Source: Pimelobacter simplex (GTDB taxonomy: Bacteria > Actinomycetota > Actinomycetes > Propionibacteriales > Nocardioidaceae). Taken from it: a stretch of 64,000 nucleotides of DNA. Positions 24,670 through 33,627 of this stretch are shown here, piece by piece. Location of the stretch: the NCBI RefSeq assembly GCF_900114845.1, contig NZ_FOUK01000002.1:620001-684000 (forward strand), given 5' to 3'. The first letter of the stretch is position 1; the number at the start of each line of letters is the position of its first letter. Under the pieces are notes generated by a model that was not told where the DNA came from, searched no databases, and worked only from the letters and a program-made list of their open reading frames with translations. Position numbers and translations under genes: made by a program.

Positions 24670-25808
24670 GCGCCGGCGAGCTCCGCCGTCACGTCGACGG
24701 CGTCGACGGTGAGCTCCTCGAGCACGTCGGCGATCGGCTCGACGCCGAAGCCGGGACCGTCCGGAACCGCGACCACGCCGTCCTTCATCACGACGGGGTC
24801 GGTGATGTCCTGGGCGTAGAAGCGGTCGGAGCCCGAGACGTCGCCGGGCAGGGTGAACCCCGGCAGGCCGGCCAGCGCGATGTTGGCGGCGCGCCCGATG
24901 CCCGTCTCGAGCATGCCGCCGCACCACACGGCGATGCCGTGCGCCCGGGCGAGGTCGTGGATGCGGCGCGCGGCGAGGTAGCCGCCCACCCGCCCCGGCT
25001 TGATGTTGATGACGCTCGTGGCGCCCCAGGCGATCGCGTCCGCGGCGGCCTCGACCGACACGATCGACTCGTCGAGGCAGATCGGCGTCGCGATCTGCCG
25101 GGCCAGCAGCGCGTGCTGCCGCAGGTCGTCCTCGGCCAGGGGCTGCTCGATGAGGAGGAGGTCGAAGGCGTCCAGCCGCCGCAGCAGCGGCGCGTCGGAC
25201 AGGCGGTACGCCGTGTTCGCGTCGACCTGCAGGGGCACGTCGCCGAACTCCTCGCGGACCGCGCGGACCGGCTCGATGTCCCAGCCGGGCTGGATCTTGA
25301 GCTTGATCCGGGCGTACCCCTCGTCGAGGAAGCCCCCCACGCGGGCGAGCACCTCGGGGATCGACGACTCGATCCCGACGCTGACGCCGGACGGCACCTC
25401 GGTCCGGGTGACTCCGAGGTGGGTCGCGAACGAACGCCCGTCCAGCCGCAGGCCGGCGTCCAGGACGGCCATCTCGAGCGCGCCCTTGGCCATCCGGTGG
25501 CCCACGACGTGCTCGGTCGCCGTGGCGACGACCTCCGCGGTCACGGCACGGCCGGAGGCCTGCCAGGCGAGGAGCGAGGGGACCAGGAAGCGGCGCAGGA
25601 TCTCGCGCGCCCCGTCGAGGTACTCCGGCGAGTACGACGGGTCGGCCAGCGCCACGCACTCGCCCCAGCCCGTCACCGTGCTCCCGTCGCGCGACGCGGT
25701 CACCCGCACCAGCAGCGGACGGCGCTCGGTCTGGGTCGAGAAGGACGTCGTGAACGGATGGACCAGCGGCATCCGGACCGTGATCAGCTCGACGCGCTCG
25801 ATGTGCAT
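24666..25808 (-). CDS. Enolase-superfamily N-succinylamino-acid racemase / OSBS-like enzyme
   Basis: A 380-aa member of the muconate-lactonising subgroup close to NSAR/OSBS. The catalytic lysine pair is K169-L-K171 (ARIKLKIQPGWD). Mg ligands are D196 (QVDAN), E221 (LIEQPL) and D246 (LDES), and the second base is K270 (INIKPGR), so it looks active. NSARs racemise N-succinyl-amino acids. In Geobacillus they act with a GNAT succinyltransferase and an M20 desuccinylase to turn D- into L-amino acids. The neighbouring gene is that GNAT type, and an M20 enzyme lies in the same regulon. No menaquinone genes are nearby, so MenC is less likely. Confidence 0.85.
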   Translation of the reverse strand: MHIERVELITVRMPLVHPFTTSFSTQTERRPLLVRVTASRDGSTVTGWGECVALADPSYSPEYLDGAREILRRFLVPSLLAWQASGRAVTAEVVATATEHVVGHRMAKGALEMAVLDAGLRLDGRSFATHLGVTRTEVPSGVSVGIESSIPEVLARVGGFLDEGYARIKLKIQPGWDIEPVRAVREEFGDVPLQVDANTAYRLSDAPLLRRLDAFDLLLIEQPLAEDDLRQHALLARQIATPICLDESIVSVEAAADAIAWGATSVINIKPGRVGGYLAARRIHDLARAHGIAVWCGGMLETGIGRAANIALAGLPGFTLPGDVSGSDRFYAQDITDPVVMKDGVVAVPDGPGFGVEPIADVLEELTVDAVDVTAELAGA

Positions 25809-26642
25809 TCAGTTGCTCCTCGTCAGGGTGTAGTGACCTCGTCGGTCGAAGTCGGTGACGGTCCAGCCGTCGGCGAGCAGGGTGCCGAGCGCCTCCCCCA
25901 GCGCCAGGCGCCAGGCGACGGCCAGGCCGGGATCGGTCCGGCGGACCTGCTCGATGTCGTTCGGGACCTCGACCCGGCAGGTGCCCACGCCGAGGGCCCG
26001 TCGTGGGTCGAGGACGGGGCGCCCGCCCTCGGACCACAGGACGGCGACCGGGGGCTGCGCACCGCGGGGGGCAGGTGGCCGCGGGCCGGGCCGCTCGAGG
26101 TCCCACACCGCGAGCACCCGGTCGCTGGGCTGCCCGTGGTTCAGGCCGTCCCCCATCACGCCGTAGAAGTCCGGCAGGTAGGCGTCGATCGTGCACCCGA
26201 GCTTGTGCACGTTGAAGTACGCGTTGCGGGCGACGAGCGGGTCGTAGGTCCACGTCACCCGGGTCACGCCGCGCTCGAGGCACCAGTCCCGCTGGTGGCG
26301 CTTGATGGCGTTGCCCCAGCCGGTCCCGATGGCGTCGGACCGCACGCCCGCCAGGTGGGAGTGCAGCGCCTGCTCGTGCGGCGCGTAGAAGAAGCCGACG
26401 CAGACAGCCATCAGCTCCGCGCCCCGGAACCCGCCCGCCACGTAGTTGCCGGCATGCACCAGCGCGGTCAGCAGCCCGGGGTTGACGTGGGACTGGCTGA
26501 CGTCGACCTGCCACACGCTGGCCACGAGCTCGGTCGCCGCGACCATGTCGGAGGGCAGGTGCAGCATGCGGAGCTCCGTGCGCGTCGCGTCGTCCTCCGC
26601 GACCCCGCTCCCGGGATGCACGCCGGACGCCTCGCTGGTCAT
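25809..26642 (-). CDS. GNAT-family N-acyltransferase of the NSAR-associated type
   Basis: A 277-aa GNAT-like protein. Core segments are NYVAGGFRGAELMAVCVGF, SHLAGVRSDAIGTGWGNAIKRHQRDWCL (acyl-CoA pocket) and WTYDPLVARNAYFNVHKLG. This matches the COG3375-like acyltransferases that are encoded next to N-succinylamino-acid racemases, where the enzyme succinylates the amino group of D-amino acids. Its stop is directly adjacent to the racemase start (25809/25808), and its start overlaps the S9 fusion gene by four bases, so all are co-translated. The acyl donor and acceptor are inferred from context. Confidence 0.8.
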   Translation of the reverse strand: MTSEASGVHPGSGVAEDDATRTELRMLHLPSDMVAATELVASVWQVDVSQSHVNPGLLTALVHAGNYVAGGFRGAELMAVCVGFFYAPHEQALHSHLAGVRSDAIGTGWGNAIKRHQRDWCLERGVTRVTWTYDPLVARNAYFNVHKLGCTIDAYLPDFYGVMGDGLNHGQPSDRVLAVWDLERPGPRPPAPRGAQPPVAVLWSEGGRPVLDPRRALGVGTCRVEVPNDIEQVRRTDPGLAVAWRLALGEALGTLLADGWTVTDFDRRGHYTLTRSN

Positions 26643-29600
26643 CCGCGCACCTCACGCAGGAACCGGTGGCCGTGGTAGAGGCCGCCGGGGACCGGGCGGA
26701 CCGCCTCCGCCCCTGCCATCTCGTCGCCGGTGTAGGTGTAGACACCGGGGATGGTCGAGGCGTGCAGCGCGAGATCGCGGACGCGGTCGGGATCGGCGCC
26801 GCCGGCGTAGCCCATGCGCTCGCGGAGCCTCAGGCGGAGCCCACCGTCGGCCGGCGCGATGTCGGCGACGAAGCCGGCCGACTCCCACGAGCCCGCCAGC
26901 GGCGCGGGGGCCGTCGTCGGGTCCGGGACCGCCACGGTGTGCAGCGCGCCGCCGTCGAGCGTGCGCGCGGCGTCGTCGAAGAGCTCGCGGTAGAGCCCGT
27001 CGGAGCGGCCTCCCGAGGTCAGCAGCGCCACCGCGAGCCCGCTGTCCGGGAAGATCCGGAGGTACGCGCGCTGGCCGATCGTGCCGCCGTCGTGCCCGTA
27101 GACGCTGCTCCCCTGCCAGTCCTGCAGGAACCAGCCGAGCCCCCACCCGGTCTTCCCCACCACGCTGGTGCGCAGGTCGACGTGGGGAACCGTCATCAGG
27201 CGGGCGCTCTCGGCCGACAGGATACGGGTGCCGTTCGGGGCGAGACCCTCGCGCAGAGCGGTCTCGGCGAACGTGAGCAGGTCGCCGATGCTGGCGTTGA
27301 TCAGCCCGGCCGGGCCCATCGAGCGCGGGATCCCCCACGTGCTCACGGGAACCGCGGACGCCCCCGCCCCGTCGTGCCCGGTCGCCGTCAGGAAGCGCGG
27401 CGCGTCGTCGGTGGACGTGAAGGTGTGAGCCAGCCCCAGCGGCTCGATCAGGTGGCTCCGCAGGGCCTCGTCCCACGTGGCGCCGCGCAGCACCTCGATG
27501 ATGCGGCCCGCGACCACGAAGGCGGAGTTGCAGTACGAGAACCGCTCCCCCCGAGGATGCAGCCGGTCGGTGCCGTTCAGCAGCTCGACGTACTTCGCGA
27601 CGCAGTCGTCGCCGCGACCGGTGTCGGTGAACAGGTCGCCGTCGAGGCCGCTCGTGTGGTGCAGCAGCTCGCGCACCGTGATCGTCGGAGCGTCGTCGTC
27701 GCGGAGCCGGAAGTCCGGCACCACGCTGCGCACGGGGGCGTCGAGGTCGAGCCGGCCCTCCTCGACGAGCTGGAGCACGAGCATCGTGGTCCACACCTTG
27801 CTGATCGACCCGATCTGGAAGACCGCGTCGTCGGTCACGGGGACGCCGGTCGAGACGTCGAGCACGCCCGACGACACGGTCACGCGGTCGAGAACGCCGG
27901 CGCCCTCGCCGGCACCGAGCTGGACGATGCCGAGCTGCGCGCCGACGACGCCGTACCGGTCCCGCAGGAGGTCGAGGCGGCGCTGCCACGCGGCGGCGTC
28001 GCGAGCCGCCGGCGCGACCGCGGTGGACGGTGTGCGGTGGCCCGTGCGGGTGTACCTCTCGACCCACTCCACTACTCGGCGCTGGTAGTCGATGCGGTGC
28101 TCGACGGGCCCGGCGGCGACGAAGACGTGACCGGCGCCGGGGTAGACGACGAGCCGGGTCGGCACGCCCTGGATGCGCAGCGCCGAGAACCACTCCTGGG
28201 CCTGGGTGCTGGGGCAGGTCTCGTCGCGCTCGCCGTGCAGCACGAGCGTCGGCGTGGTGACCCGGCCCACCCGGGCGATCGGCGAGAGCTCGGTGAGGCG
28301 TACGACGTCGGTGGGCTCGAGCCCGGCCGTCGCCGCGGAGAAGAACCCCTCCGGCACGAGCCGCTGGCCGGCGACCGCCGCGAAGTCGCACAGGAGACCA
28401 CCGGCCACCGCCGCCGCGAACCGGTCGGTGTGCGCGGTGAGCGCGCAGGTCGACAGACCGCCGTAGCTGTAGCCGGTGACCGCGAGCCGGTCCGGGTCGG
28501 CGAGTCCCTCGGCGACCAGGGCGTCGACGGGCTCGAGGAAGTCCGGCAGGTCGACCTGGGCCCATCCCCCGAACACCGCGGTCAGGAAGTCCTCGCCGTA
28601 GCCGTCCGACCCGCGAGGGTTGAGGGTCAGCACGCGCCAGCCGCGGTGGGCGAGCACCTGGTGGTAGAGGTGCATGTCGTCGGCCACGCCGCTCCACGCG
28701 TTGTGCGGCCCGCCGTGGATGTCCAGCAGCAGCGGAGCCGGGCCCTCCGTCGTGGGTGCCGCCAGGATCCAGCCGTGCACGACCGTGCCGTCGCTGATGG
28801 TGAACGACCGCGGCTCCGGCCGCAGCAGCTCGACGTCCGGGAGCGCGTCGCGGGTGAGCGTGGTGAGCTCGCGGTGGTCGCCCGTGGCGAGGTCCACCAG
28901 CGCGACCTCCCCGAAGGACTCCTGGCTGGTGACGACGACGGCGGCGCGGCTGCTCTGCGCCGCCACCGACAGGGCCGAGACGACCCGGTGCTCCTCGGCG
29001 ACGACCGGGCGGGGTGCGCCACCGGCGAGGGCCACCCGGTAGAGGTGGGTCCAGCCGCGGTCCCGGGCGCAGAAGACGACGTCCTGGCCGTCGTGGGTCA
29101 GCGCGGGCCGGCCACCGGGGTAGCCGACGGCACCCGGCATCACGTTGAGGTCGAGGCCGGCGGTGAGGTCCTCGTCCGGGCGGCCGTCGAGGTGGAGCCG
29201 GAGCAGACGGGCGTGCCCGATGGCCATCGTGGGATAGCCGACGGCGACCACCGAGCCGCCGTCCGGCGTCCAGAGGAGGGGGCCGGTCACGCCGGTCGCT
29301 GCCCCGACGACTCGCGGAGGGCTGAGCGGGTCGTCGACGGTGAGGACGTGGACGGCGCGCTCGCGCTCCACGTCGGCGCGCGGCGAGGTCCCGGCCGTGT
29401 AGGCGAGCAGGGTGCCGTCCGGCGACCACGCGGGCTCGCCGGCGTCCTCGTCGCCGTCGGTGACCTGGCGGGTGCTCCCGTCGTCGAGGTCGAGGACGAC
29501 GATCTGGTGGCGCACGCTGCCGGTCCATCCGGCGCCGTCGGCCTTCTGGTCGAGGGTGTCGACCACGATCGGCGCCTGCGGGTCGCCCGCCCCGCGCTCG

Positions 29601-29965
29601 ACCGGGGCGAGGAACGCGATCCGGCGGCCGGTCGCGTCCGCGACGGGCCGTCCGGCCCCGAGCGGCAGGCTCGTGAGCTGGACCGGCTCGCCCGTCTCGG
29701 GCAGCAGGTGCAGCTGGGGGACGCCGTCGACGGGCCGCAGGAAGAGCAGCCCGGCCGCGCCGATCCCCAGGCCGCCGTCGTCGGGGCCGTGCGTCAGGCG
29801 CCGCTGGGCGCCGTCCTCGCCGATCTCCCACAACGAGGTGACCGAGCGGCCGGCCGCGACCTCGCGCCGGGCCACGACGACGGCGGAGCCGTCCGGGCGG
29901 ATCGCCGTCTCGGTCACGGTGACGAGCCGGTCGAGGTCGTCGGGACGGGGGGCGCGCGGCGTCAT
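26639..29965 (-). CDS. Fusion of S9 prolyl-oligopeptidase and beta-lactamase-fold (D-aminopeptidase-like) hydrolase
   Basis: An 1108-aa protein with two complete serine-hydrolase domains. Residues ~1-390 are a beta-propeller and ~390-640 an alpha/beta-hydrolase peptidase with S500 (GYSYGG), D581 (GERDETCP) and H613 (PGAGHVF), i.e. an S9C-type oligopeptidase. Residues ~655-1000 are a beta-lactamase/DD-peptidase fold with S720-I-S-K723, Y811-C-N813 and H958-D-G960. Residues ~1000-1108 are a small C-terminal beta domain as in some D-aminopeptidases. There is no signal peptide, so it acts on imported peptides. It lies between the ABC ATPase and the GNAT genes with four-base overlaps on both sides. 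The fusion would couple L- and D-peptide-bond cleavage. Confidence 0.9.
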   Translation of the reverse strand: MTPRAPRPDDLDRLVTVTETAIRPDGSAVVVARREVAAGRSVTSLWEIGEDGAQRRLTHGPDDGGLGIGAAGLLFLRPVDGVPQLHLLPETGEPVQLTSLPLGAGRPVADATGRRIAFLAPVERGAGDPQAPIVVDTLDQKADGAGWTGSVRHQIVVLDLDDGSTRQVTDGDEDAGEPAWSPDGTLLAYTAGTSPRADVERERAVHVLTVDDPLSPPRVVGAATGVTGPLLWTPDGGSVVAVGYPTMAIGHARLLRLHLDGRPDEDLTAGLDLNVMPGAVGYPGGRPALTHDGQDVVFCARDRGWTHLYRVALAGGAPRPVVAEEHRVVSALSVAAQSSRAAVVVTSQESFGEVALVDLATGDHRELTTLTRDALPDVELLRPEPRSFTISDGTVVHGWILAAPTTEGPAPLLLDIHGGPHNAWSGVADDMHLYHQVLAHRGWRVLTLNPRGSDGYGEDFLTAVFGGWAQVDLPDFLEPVDALVAEGLADPDRLAVTGYSYGGLSTCALTAHTDRFAAAVAGGLLCDFAAVAGQRLVPEGFFSAATAGLEPTDVVRLTELSPIARVGRVTTPTLVLHGERDETCPSTQAQEWFSALRIQGVPTRLVVYPGAGHVFVAAGPVEHRIDYQRRVVEWVERYTRTGHRTPSTAVAPAARDAAAWQRRLDLLRDRYGVVGAQLGIVQLGAGEGAGVLDRVTVSSGVLDVSTGVPVTDDAVFQIGSISKVWTTMLVLQLVEEGRLDLDAPVRSVVPDFRLRDDDAPTITVRELLHHTSGLDGDLFTDTGRGDDCVAKYVELLNGTDRLHPRGERFSYCNSAFVVAGRIIEVLRGATWDEALRSHLIEPLGLAHTFTSTDDAPRFLTATGHDGAGASAVPVSTWGIPRSMGPAGLINASIGDLLTFAETALREGLAPNGTRILSAESARLMTVPHVDLRTSVVGKTGWGLGWFLQDWQGSSVYGHDGGTIGQRAYLRIFPDSGLAVALLTSGGRSDGLYRELFDDAARTLDGGALHTVAVPDPTTAPAPLAGSWESAGFVADIAPADGGLRLRLRERMGYAGGADPDRVRDLALHASTIPGVYTYTGDEMAGAEAVRPVPGGLYHGHRFLREVRG

Positions 29966-30771
29966 GAGACGGCTCCTCGGTGCAGGGTGGGGGTGTCGAC
30001 GGGGGCGGCGAGCCGGGGCACGGCGTCGACCAGGTCGCGGGTGTAGGGGTGCTCGGGTGCGTCGATGACCCGGGTGGTGGGTCCCGCCTCGACGAGCCGG
30101 CCGTCCTTCATCACCGCGACCTCGTCGCAGAGCTGACGCACGACCGCGAGGTTGTGGCTGATGAACAGCACGGTGAGGTCGAGCTCGCGCTGCACCTTGC
30201 GGAGCAGGTTGAGCACGGTGCCCTGAACGGAGACGTCCAGCGCTGAGGTGATCTCGTCGGCCAGGAGGACCCGGGGCGACGCGGCGAGCGCGCGGGCGAC
30301 GGCGACGCGCTGGCGCTGACCGCCCGAGAGCTGCGAGGGCAGGTCACCGGCCCGGGCCGGGTCGAGCTCGACGGTCTCCAGCAACCGGGCGACCTCGGCC
30401 CGACGCGCGGCCCGGCCCCGTGCGACGGTGCCCCGCACCGCCAGGGCCTCCTCGACCGACGCCCCCACCGTCATGCGTGGGTCGAGGGAGGAGCTCGCGT
30501 CCTGGAAGACCATCTGGACGTCGCGACGGATGGCCGCCTCGCGGCCCCGGGCGCGGACGACGTCGGTCCCGCCCACCAGGATGCGGCCGGCATGCGGCTC
30601 GTGCAGGCCCACGACGGCCCGGGCCAGGGTCGACTTGCCGGAGCCGGACTCCCCCACCAGACCGACGATCCGGCCGCTCCCGACGGTCAGGCTGACGTCG
30701 CGCACGGCGTCGTGCGCCGACGCCCCGCTCCCGTAGCGCACGTGGACGTTCTCGAGGACCAGGTCGGTCAC
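29962..30771 (-). CDS. Oligopeptide ABC transporter ATPase, DppF/OppF type
   Basis: A 269-aa ATPase with Walker A GESGSGKST, Q-loop MVFQDASSSLDPR, signature LSGGQRQRVAVARAL and Walker B VLLADEITSALD. The C-terminal HPYTRDLVDAVP motif marks the oligopeptide-transporter subgroup. The start is the GTG at 30771, overlapping the previous stop (GTGA); its own stop overlaps the S9 fusion start (ATGA). It pairs with the ATPase half of the upstream permease-ATPase fusion. Confidence 0.93.
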   Translation of the reverse strand: MTDLVLENVHVRYGSGASAHDAVRDVSLTVGSGRIVGLVGESGSGKSTLARAVVGLHEPHAGRILVGGTDVVRARGREAAIRRDVQMVFQDASSSLDPRMTVGASVEEALAVRGTVARGRAARRAEVARLLETVELDPARAGDLPSQLSGGQRQRVAVARALAASPRVLLADEITSALDVSVQGTVLNLLRKVQRELDLTVLFISHNLAVVRQLCDEVAVMKDGRLVEAGPTTRVIDAPEHPYTRDLVDAVPRLAAPVDTPTLHRGAVS

Positions 30772-32603
30772 GATCGGCTCCTCACCGGCTCGGTCGGGAA
30801 GTCCGCACCCTCGGCGATCGTCGCGAACTCGGCGCCGGGCTCGGCATCGAGGTGCGGGACGGCCTCCACCAGGGCACGGGTGTACGGGTGCTGGGCACGT
30901 CCGGCGGCGAGGTCCGCGGTGGAGAGGTCCTCGACGATCGCGCCCCGGTACATGACCAGGACCCGGGTGCAGAACGACGCGACCAGCGTGATGTCGTGCG
31001 AGACGAACAGCACGGCCGTGCCCTTGACCTCGTTGATCTCGGCGAGCAGTGCCATCACCTCGCGCTGGACGGTGACGTCGAGCGCGGTGGTCGGCTCGTC
31101 CGCGATCAGCAGTGCGGGCTCGCCCATGAGGGCCATCGCCATCATCGCGCGCTGGCGCATGCCGCCGGAGAACTCGTGCGGGTACTGGTGCGCCCGCCGC
31201 GCGGCATCGGGGATCCGGACGGCGTCGAGCCGGTCGACGGCACGCTCGTGCGCCGCGCTGCGGCTCAGGCCACCGTGCAGCAGGCCCACCTCGGCGACCT
31301 GGGTGCCCACGTGGAGGGCCGGGTTCAGCGAGGTCGAGGGGTCCTGGAAGACGAAGCCCATGCGGGTGCCCAGCCGGCGAGCCAGCTCGCCGGACGTCTG
31401 GCCCGAGACCCGCCCACCGGCGACGAGCTCGGTGCCGTCGAAGCAGACCGAGTCGGCGGTGACCTCCAGCGGCTCCTCGAGCAGGGCCGCGACGGCCATG
31501 CAGGTGAGCGACTTTCCGGAGCCCGACTCGCCGACCACGCCGACGACCTCGCCCCGTCCGATGTCGAAGCTGACTCCCCTGACGGGAGTGGCCCACCAGT
31601 CACCCCGGGGCGCGCTGACCTTCAGGTCCCGCACCCGCAGCACGGGGTCGTCCACCACGCTCAGCGGGGCGGCCTGCTCGCCCGGGCTCGCGGGACGCCG
31701 TCGGAGCCGGCGCCACAGCCGCCGCGAGGGCTGGTGCAGGCCGAACGCCCGCGACAGCGTCTCGCCGACCAGCGCGAAGGTCACGCCGGCGAAGACGATC
31801 GCCCCCGCCAGGCCGAGCGAGGGCGCGGCGTTGACGAAGATGCCCTCGAGGCTCTCGTTGAGCATCCGGCCCCAGTCGTAGCGCGGCGCCTGGACGCCGA
31901 GCCCCAGGAAAGACAGGCCGGTCGCGGCCACGAGAGCGGTCCCCGCTCCGATGCTGGCGTTGACGATGAGCGGGTCGCGCACGTTGGGCAGCACGTGCCG
32001 GGTCAGGATGCGGAACCGGCCGACGCCGAGGATGCGGGCCGCGGCGACGAAGTCGCGGCCGGCGACGGACGAGCCGAGTGTCTGCGCGAGGCGTGCGTAG
32101 GCGGGCGCCATGGCGAGACCGATCGCGAGCGTCAGGCTCACCGCCCCCACTCCGAGCACGACCGAGACCACGATGGCGAGCAGCAGCGACGGGAAGGCGA
32201 GGGCGACGCCCAGGGCCGCGTTGACGGCGCGGGCGATCCAGCGCGGGGCCACGATCGGGATCAGGCCGAGCACGACGCCGAGCGTCACTCCGATCAGGGT
32301 GGCGAGCACCGCGGTCAGGACCGAGAGCCGGGTCGCGGTGAGCATCCGGGCCAGCACGTCCCGCCCACCGGCGTCCGTCCCCAGCAGGTGATCGGCGCTC
32401 GGGCCCTCCGAGAGCCTGGTCAGCTCGGCGACCTTCGCGGTCTCGCCCCAGTGCAGGGGCCCCACCACGGCCAGGACGACGAGCGTCAGGAGGAACAGCG
32501 AGGCCACGATCCCGAGCGGCGAGCGCAGGGTGCTCAGGAGTGCGCCCCGCCGGCGGCGGGGTCCGGCCGGGGCGGCGGCCGGCAGGTCGCGAGGCATCGT
32601 CAT
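30768..32603 (-). CDS. DppC-type permease fused to DppD-type ATPase
   Basis: A 611-aa natural fusion of two subunits usually made separately. Residues ~1-305 are a DppC-like permease with about six membrane segments and the EAA-like cytoplasmic loop (GVGRFRILTRHVLPNVRDPL). Residues ~325-611 are an ATPase with Walker A GESGSGKSL, QDPSTSLNP, signature FSGGMRQRAMMAMAL, Walker B LLIADEPTTALD and the QHPYTRALVEAVP tail. The Walker A ends in SL rather than ST, an otherwise common variant in DppD proteins. With DppB, DppF and the binding protein it makes a complete importer. Confidence 0.93.
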   Translation of the reverse strand: MTMPRDLPAAAPAGPRRRRGALLSTLRSPLGIVASLFLLTLVVLAVVGPLHWGETAKVAELTRLSEGPSADHLLGTDAGGRDVLARMLTATRLSVLTAVLATLIGVTLGVVLGLIPIVAPRWIARAVNAALGVALAFPSLLLAIVVSVVLGVGAVSLTLAIGLAMAPAYARLAQTLGSSVAGRDFVAAARILGVGRFRILTRHVLPNVRDPLIVNASIGAGTALVAATGLSFLGLGVQAPRYDWGRMLNESLEGIFVNAAPSLGLAGAIVFAGVTFALVGETLSRAFGLHQPSRRLWRRLRRRPASPGEQAAPLSVVDDPVLRVRDLKVSAPRGDWWATPVRGVSFDIGRGEVVGVVGESGSGKSLTCMAVAALLEEPLEVTADSVCFDGTELVAGGRVSGQTSGELARRLGTRMGFVFQDPSTSLNPALHVGTQVAEVGLLHGGLSRSAAHERAVDRLDAVRIPDAARRAHQYPHEFSGGMRQRAMMAMALMGEPALLIADEPTTALDVTVQREVMALLAEINEVKGTAVLFVSHDITLVASFCTRVLVMYRGAIVEDLSTADLAAGRAQHPYTRALVEAVPHLDAEPGAEFATIAEGADFPTEPVRSRS

Positions 32604-32604
32604 G

Positions 32605-33627
32605 TCAGGTCTCCTTGAGCGCCGAGCGCGGGTCGAGCCACACCAGGACGACGTCGATCACGAGGTTCGCGACGAGGACGATCAGGCCGTAGACGATCAC
32701 GATCCCCTGGGCGAGGGGGAAGTCCTTGCTGCGCACGGCGTCGATGATCGTCAGGCCCAGGCCGGGCCAGGAGAAGATCGTCTCGACGAGCACCGTGCCG
32801 GCGATGAGCGAGCCCAGCACGAGGCCGCCCACGGTCAGGGCCGGCGTCACGAGGTTGGGGAGCGCGTGGCGGAGGTAGAGGCGGCGCCGCGACATCCGCT
32901 TGGCGCGGGCGGTGCGGACGTAGTCCTGGGAGAAGACGGTCAGCGCCTCGACCCGCACGATGCGGGAGACGCCCGCCGTGACGCCGAGGGACAGCGCGGC
33001 GACCGGGAGGATGTAGGAGTCCGGGCCGCCACGACCGGCCACGGGGAGCAGGGTGGTCTGCACCGCGAACAGGTAGACGAGGGCGACGCCCGTGAGGAAC
33101 TCCGGGATCACCGAGAGGAGGCCGCTGATCGAGGTGTAGGCGACGTCCACGCCCGGCCGGCGACCGCCGCGGGTGAGCGCCGCGAAGACGATGCCGAGCG
33201 GGATCGAGACCACGAGGACGACGGCGAGCGACAGGAACGCGAGCTCCAGGGTGGCCGGCAGCCGCTGGTCGATGATCGTCGTGACGGGCAGGTGGAGCGA
33301 GAACGAGTCGCCCAGGTCCCAGGCGAGCAGGCCCTTCCAGAAGTCCAGGTACTGCTGCCACAGGGGGTCGTTGAGCCCGAGGCTCTCGCGCCGCGCCTCG
33401 ACGACGGCGGCAGTCGCGTTGGTGCCGAGCGCGTTGCGCACCGGGTCGCCGGGGATCAGCCGGACCATCACGAAGACGAGCGTGACGAGGGCGACGACCG
33501 ATCCGGCCAGCCGCACCAGGCGGCGGAGGAGGAACGACCCGATGGAACCGCCTCGGGAGCGGGAGCGCCCCCCGCTGACGGGTGCCGGAGCACCCGTCAG
33601 CAGGGTCGGCGCCGGAGGCGTGGTCAC
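32605..33627 (-). CDS. Oligopeptide ABC transporter permease, DppB type
   Basis: A 340-aa permease with about six membrane segments. It has the family N-terminus FLLRRLVRLAGSVVALVTLVF, a long periplasm-side loop after the first segment (RLIPGDPVRNALG), and the EAA loop ARAKRMSRRRLYLRHALPNL. It is separated from the permease-ATPase fusion by one base and overlaps the binding-protein gene by four (33624-33627). Confidence 0.93.
   Translation of the reverse strand: MTTPPAPTLLTGAPAPVSGGRSRSRGGSIGSFLLRRLVRLAGSVVALVTLVFVMVRLIPGDPVRNALGTNATAAVVEARRESLGLNDPLWQQYLDFWKGLLAWDLGDSFSLHLPVTTIIDQRLPATLELAFLSLAVVLVVSIPLGIVFAALTRGGRRPGVDVAYTSISGLLSVIPEFLTGVALVYLFAVQTTLLPVAGRGGPDSYILPVAALSLGVTAGVSRIVRVEALTVFSQDYVRTARAKRMSRRRLYLRHALPNLVTPALTVGGLVLGSLIAGTVLVETIFSWPGLGLTIIDAVRSKDFPLAQGIVIVYGLIVLVANLVIDVVLVWLDPRSALKET

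Noticed and set aside
24666-25808. MenC (o-succinylbenzoate synthase) of menaquinone synthesis
   Set aside because: No menaquinone genes nearby; the GNAT neighbour and the M20 enzyme of the same regulon favour N-succinylamino-acid racemase.
25840-25870. Extra TCGGTCGA matches inside coding DNA (for example near 25846 and 39255)
   Set aside because: Single, lacking the palindromic extension and the 32-bp partner; the short core is frequent in GC-rich DNA.
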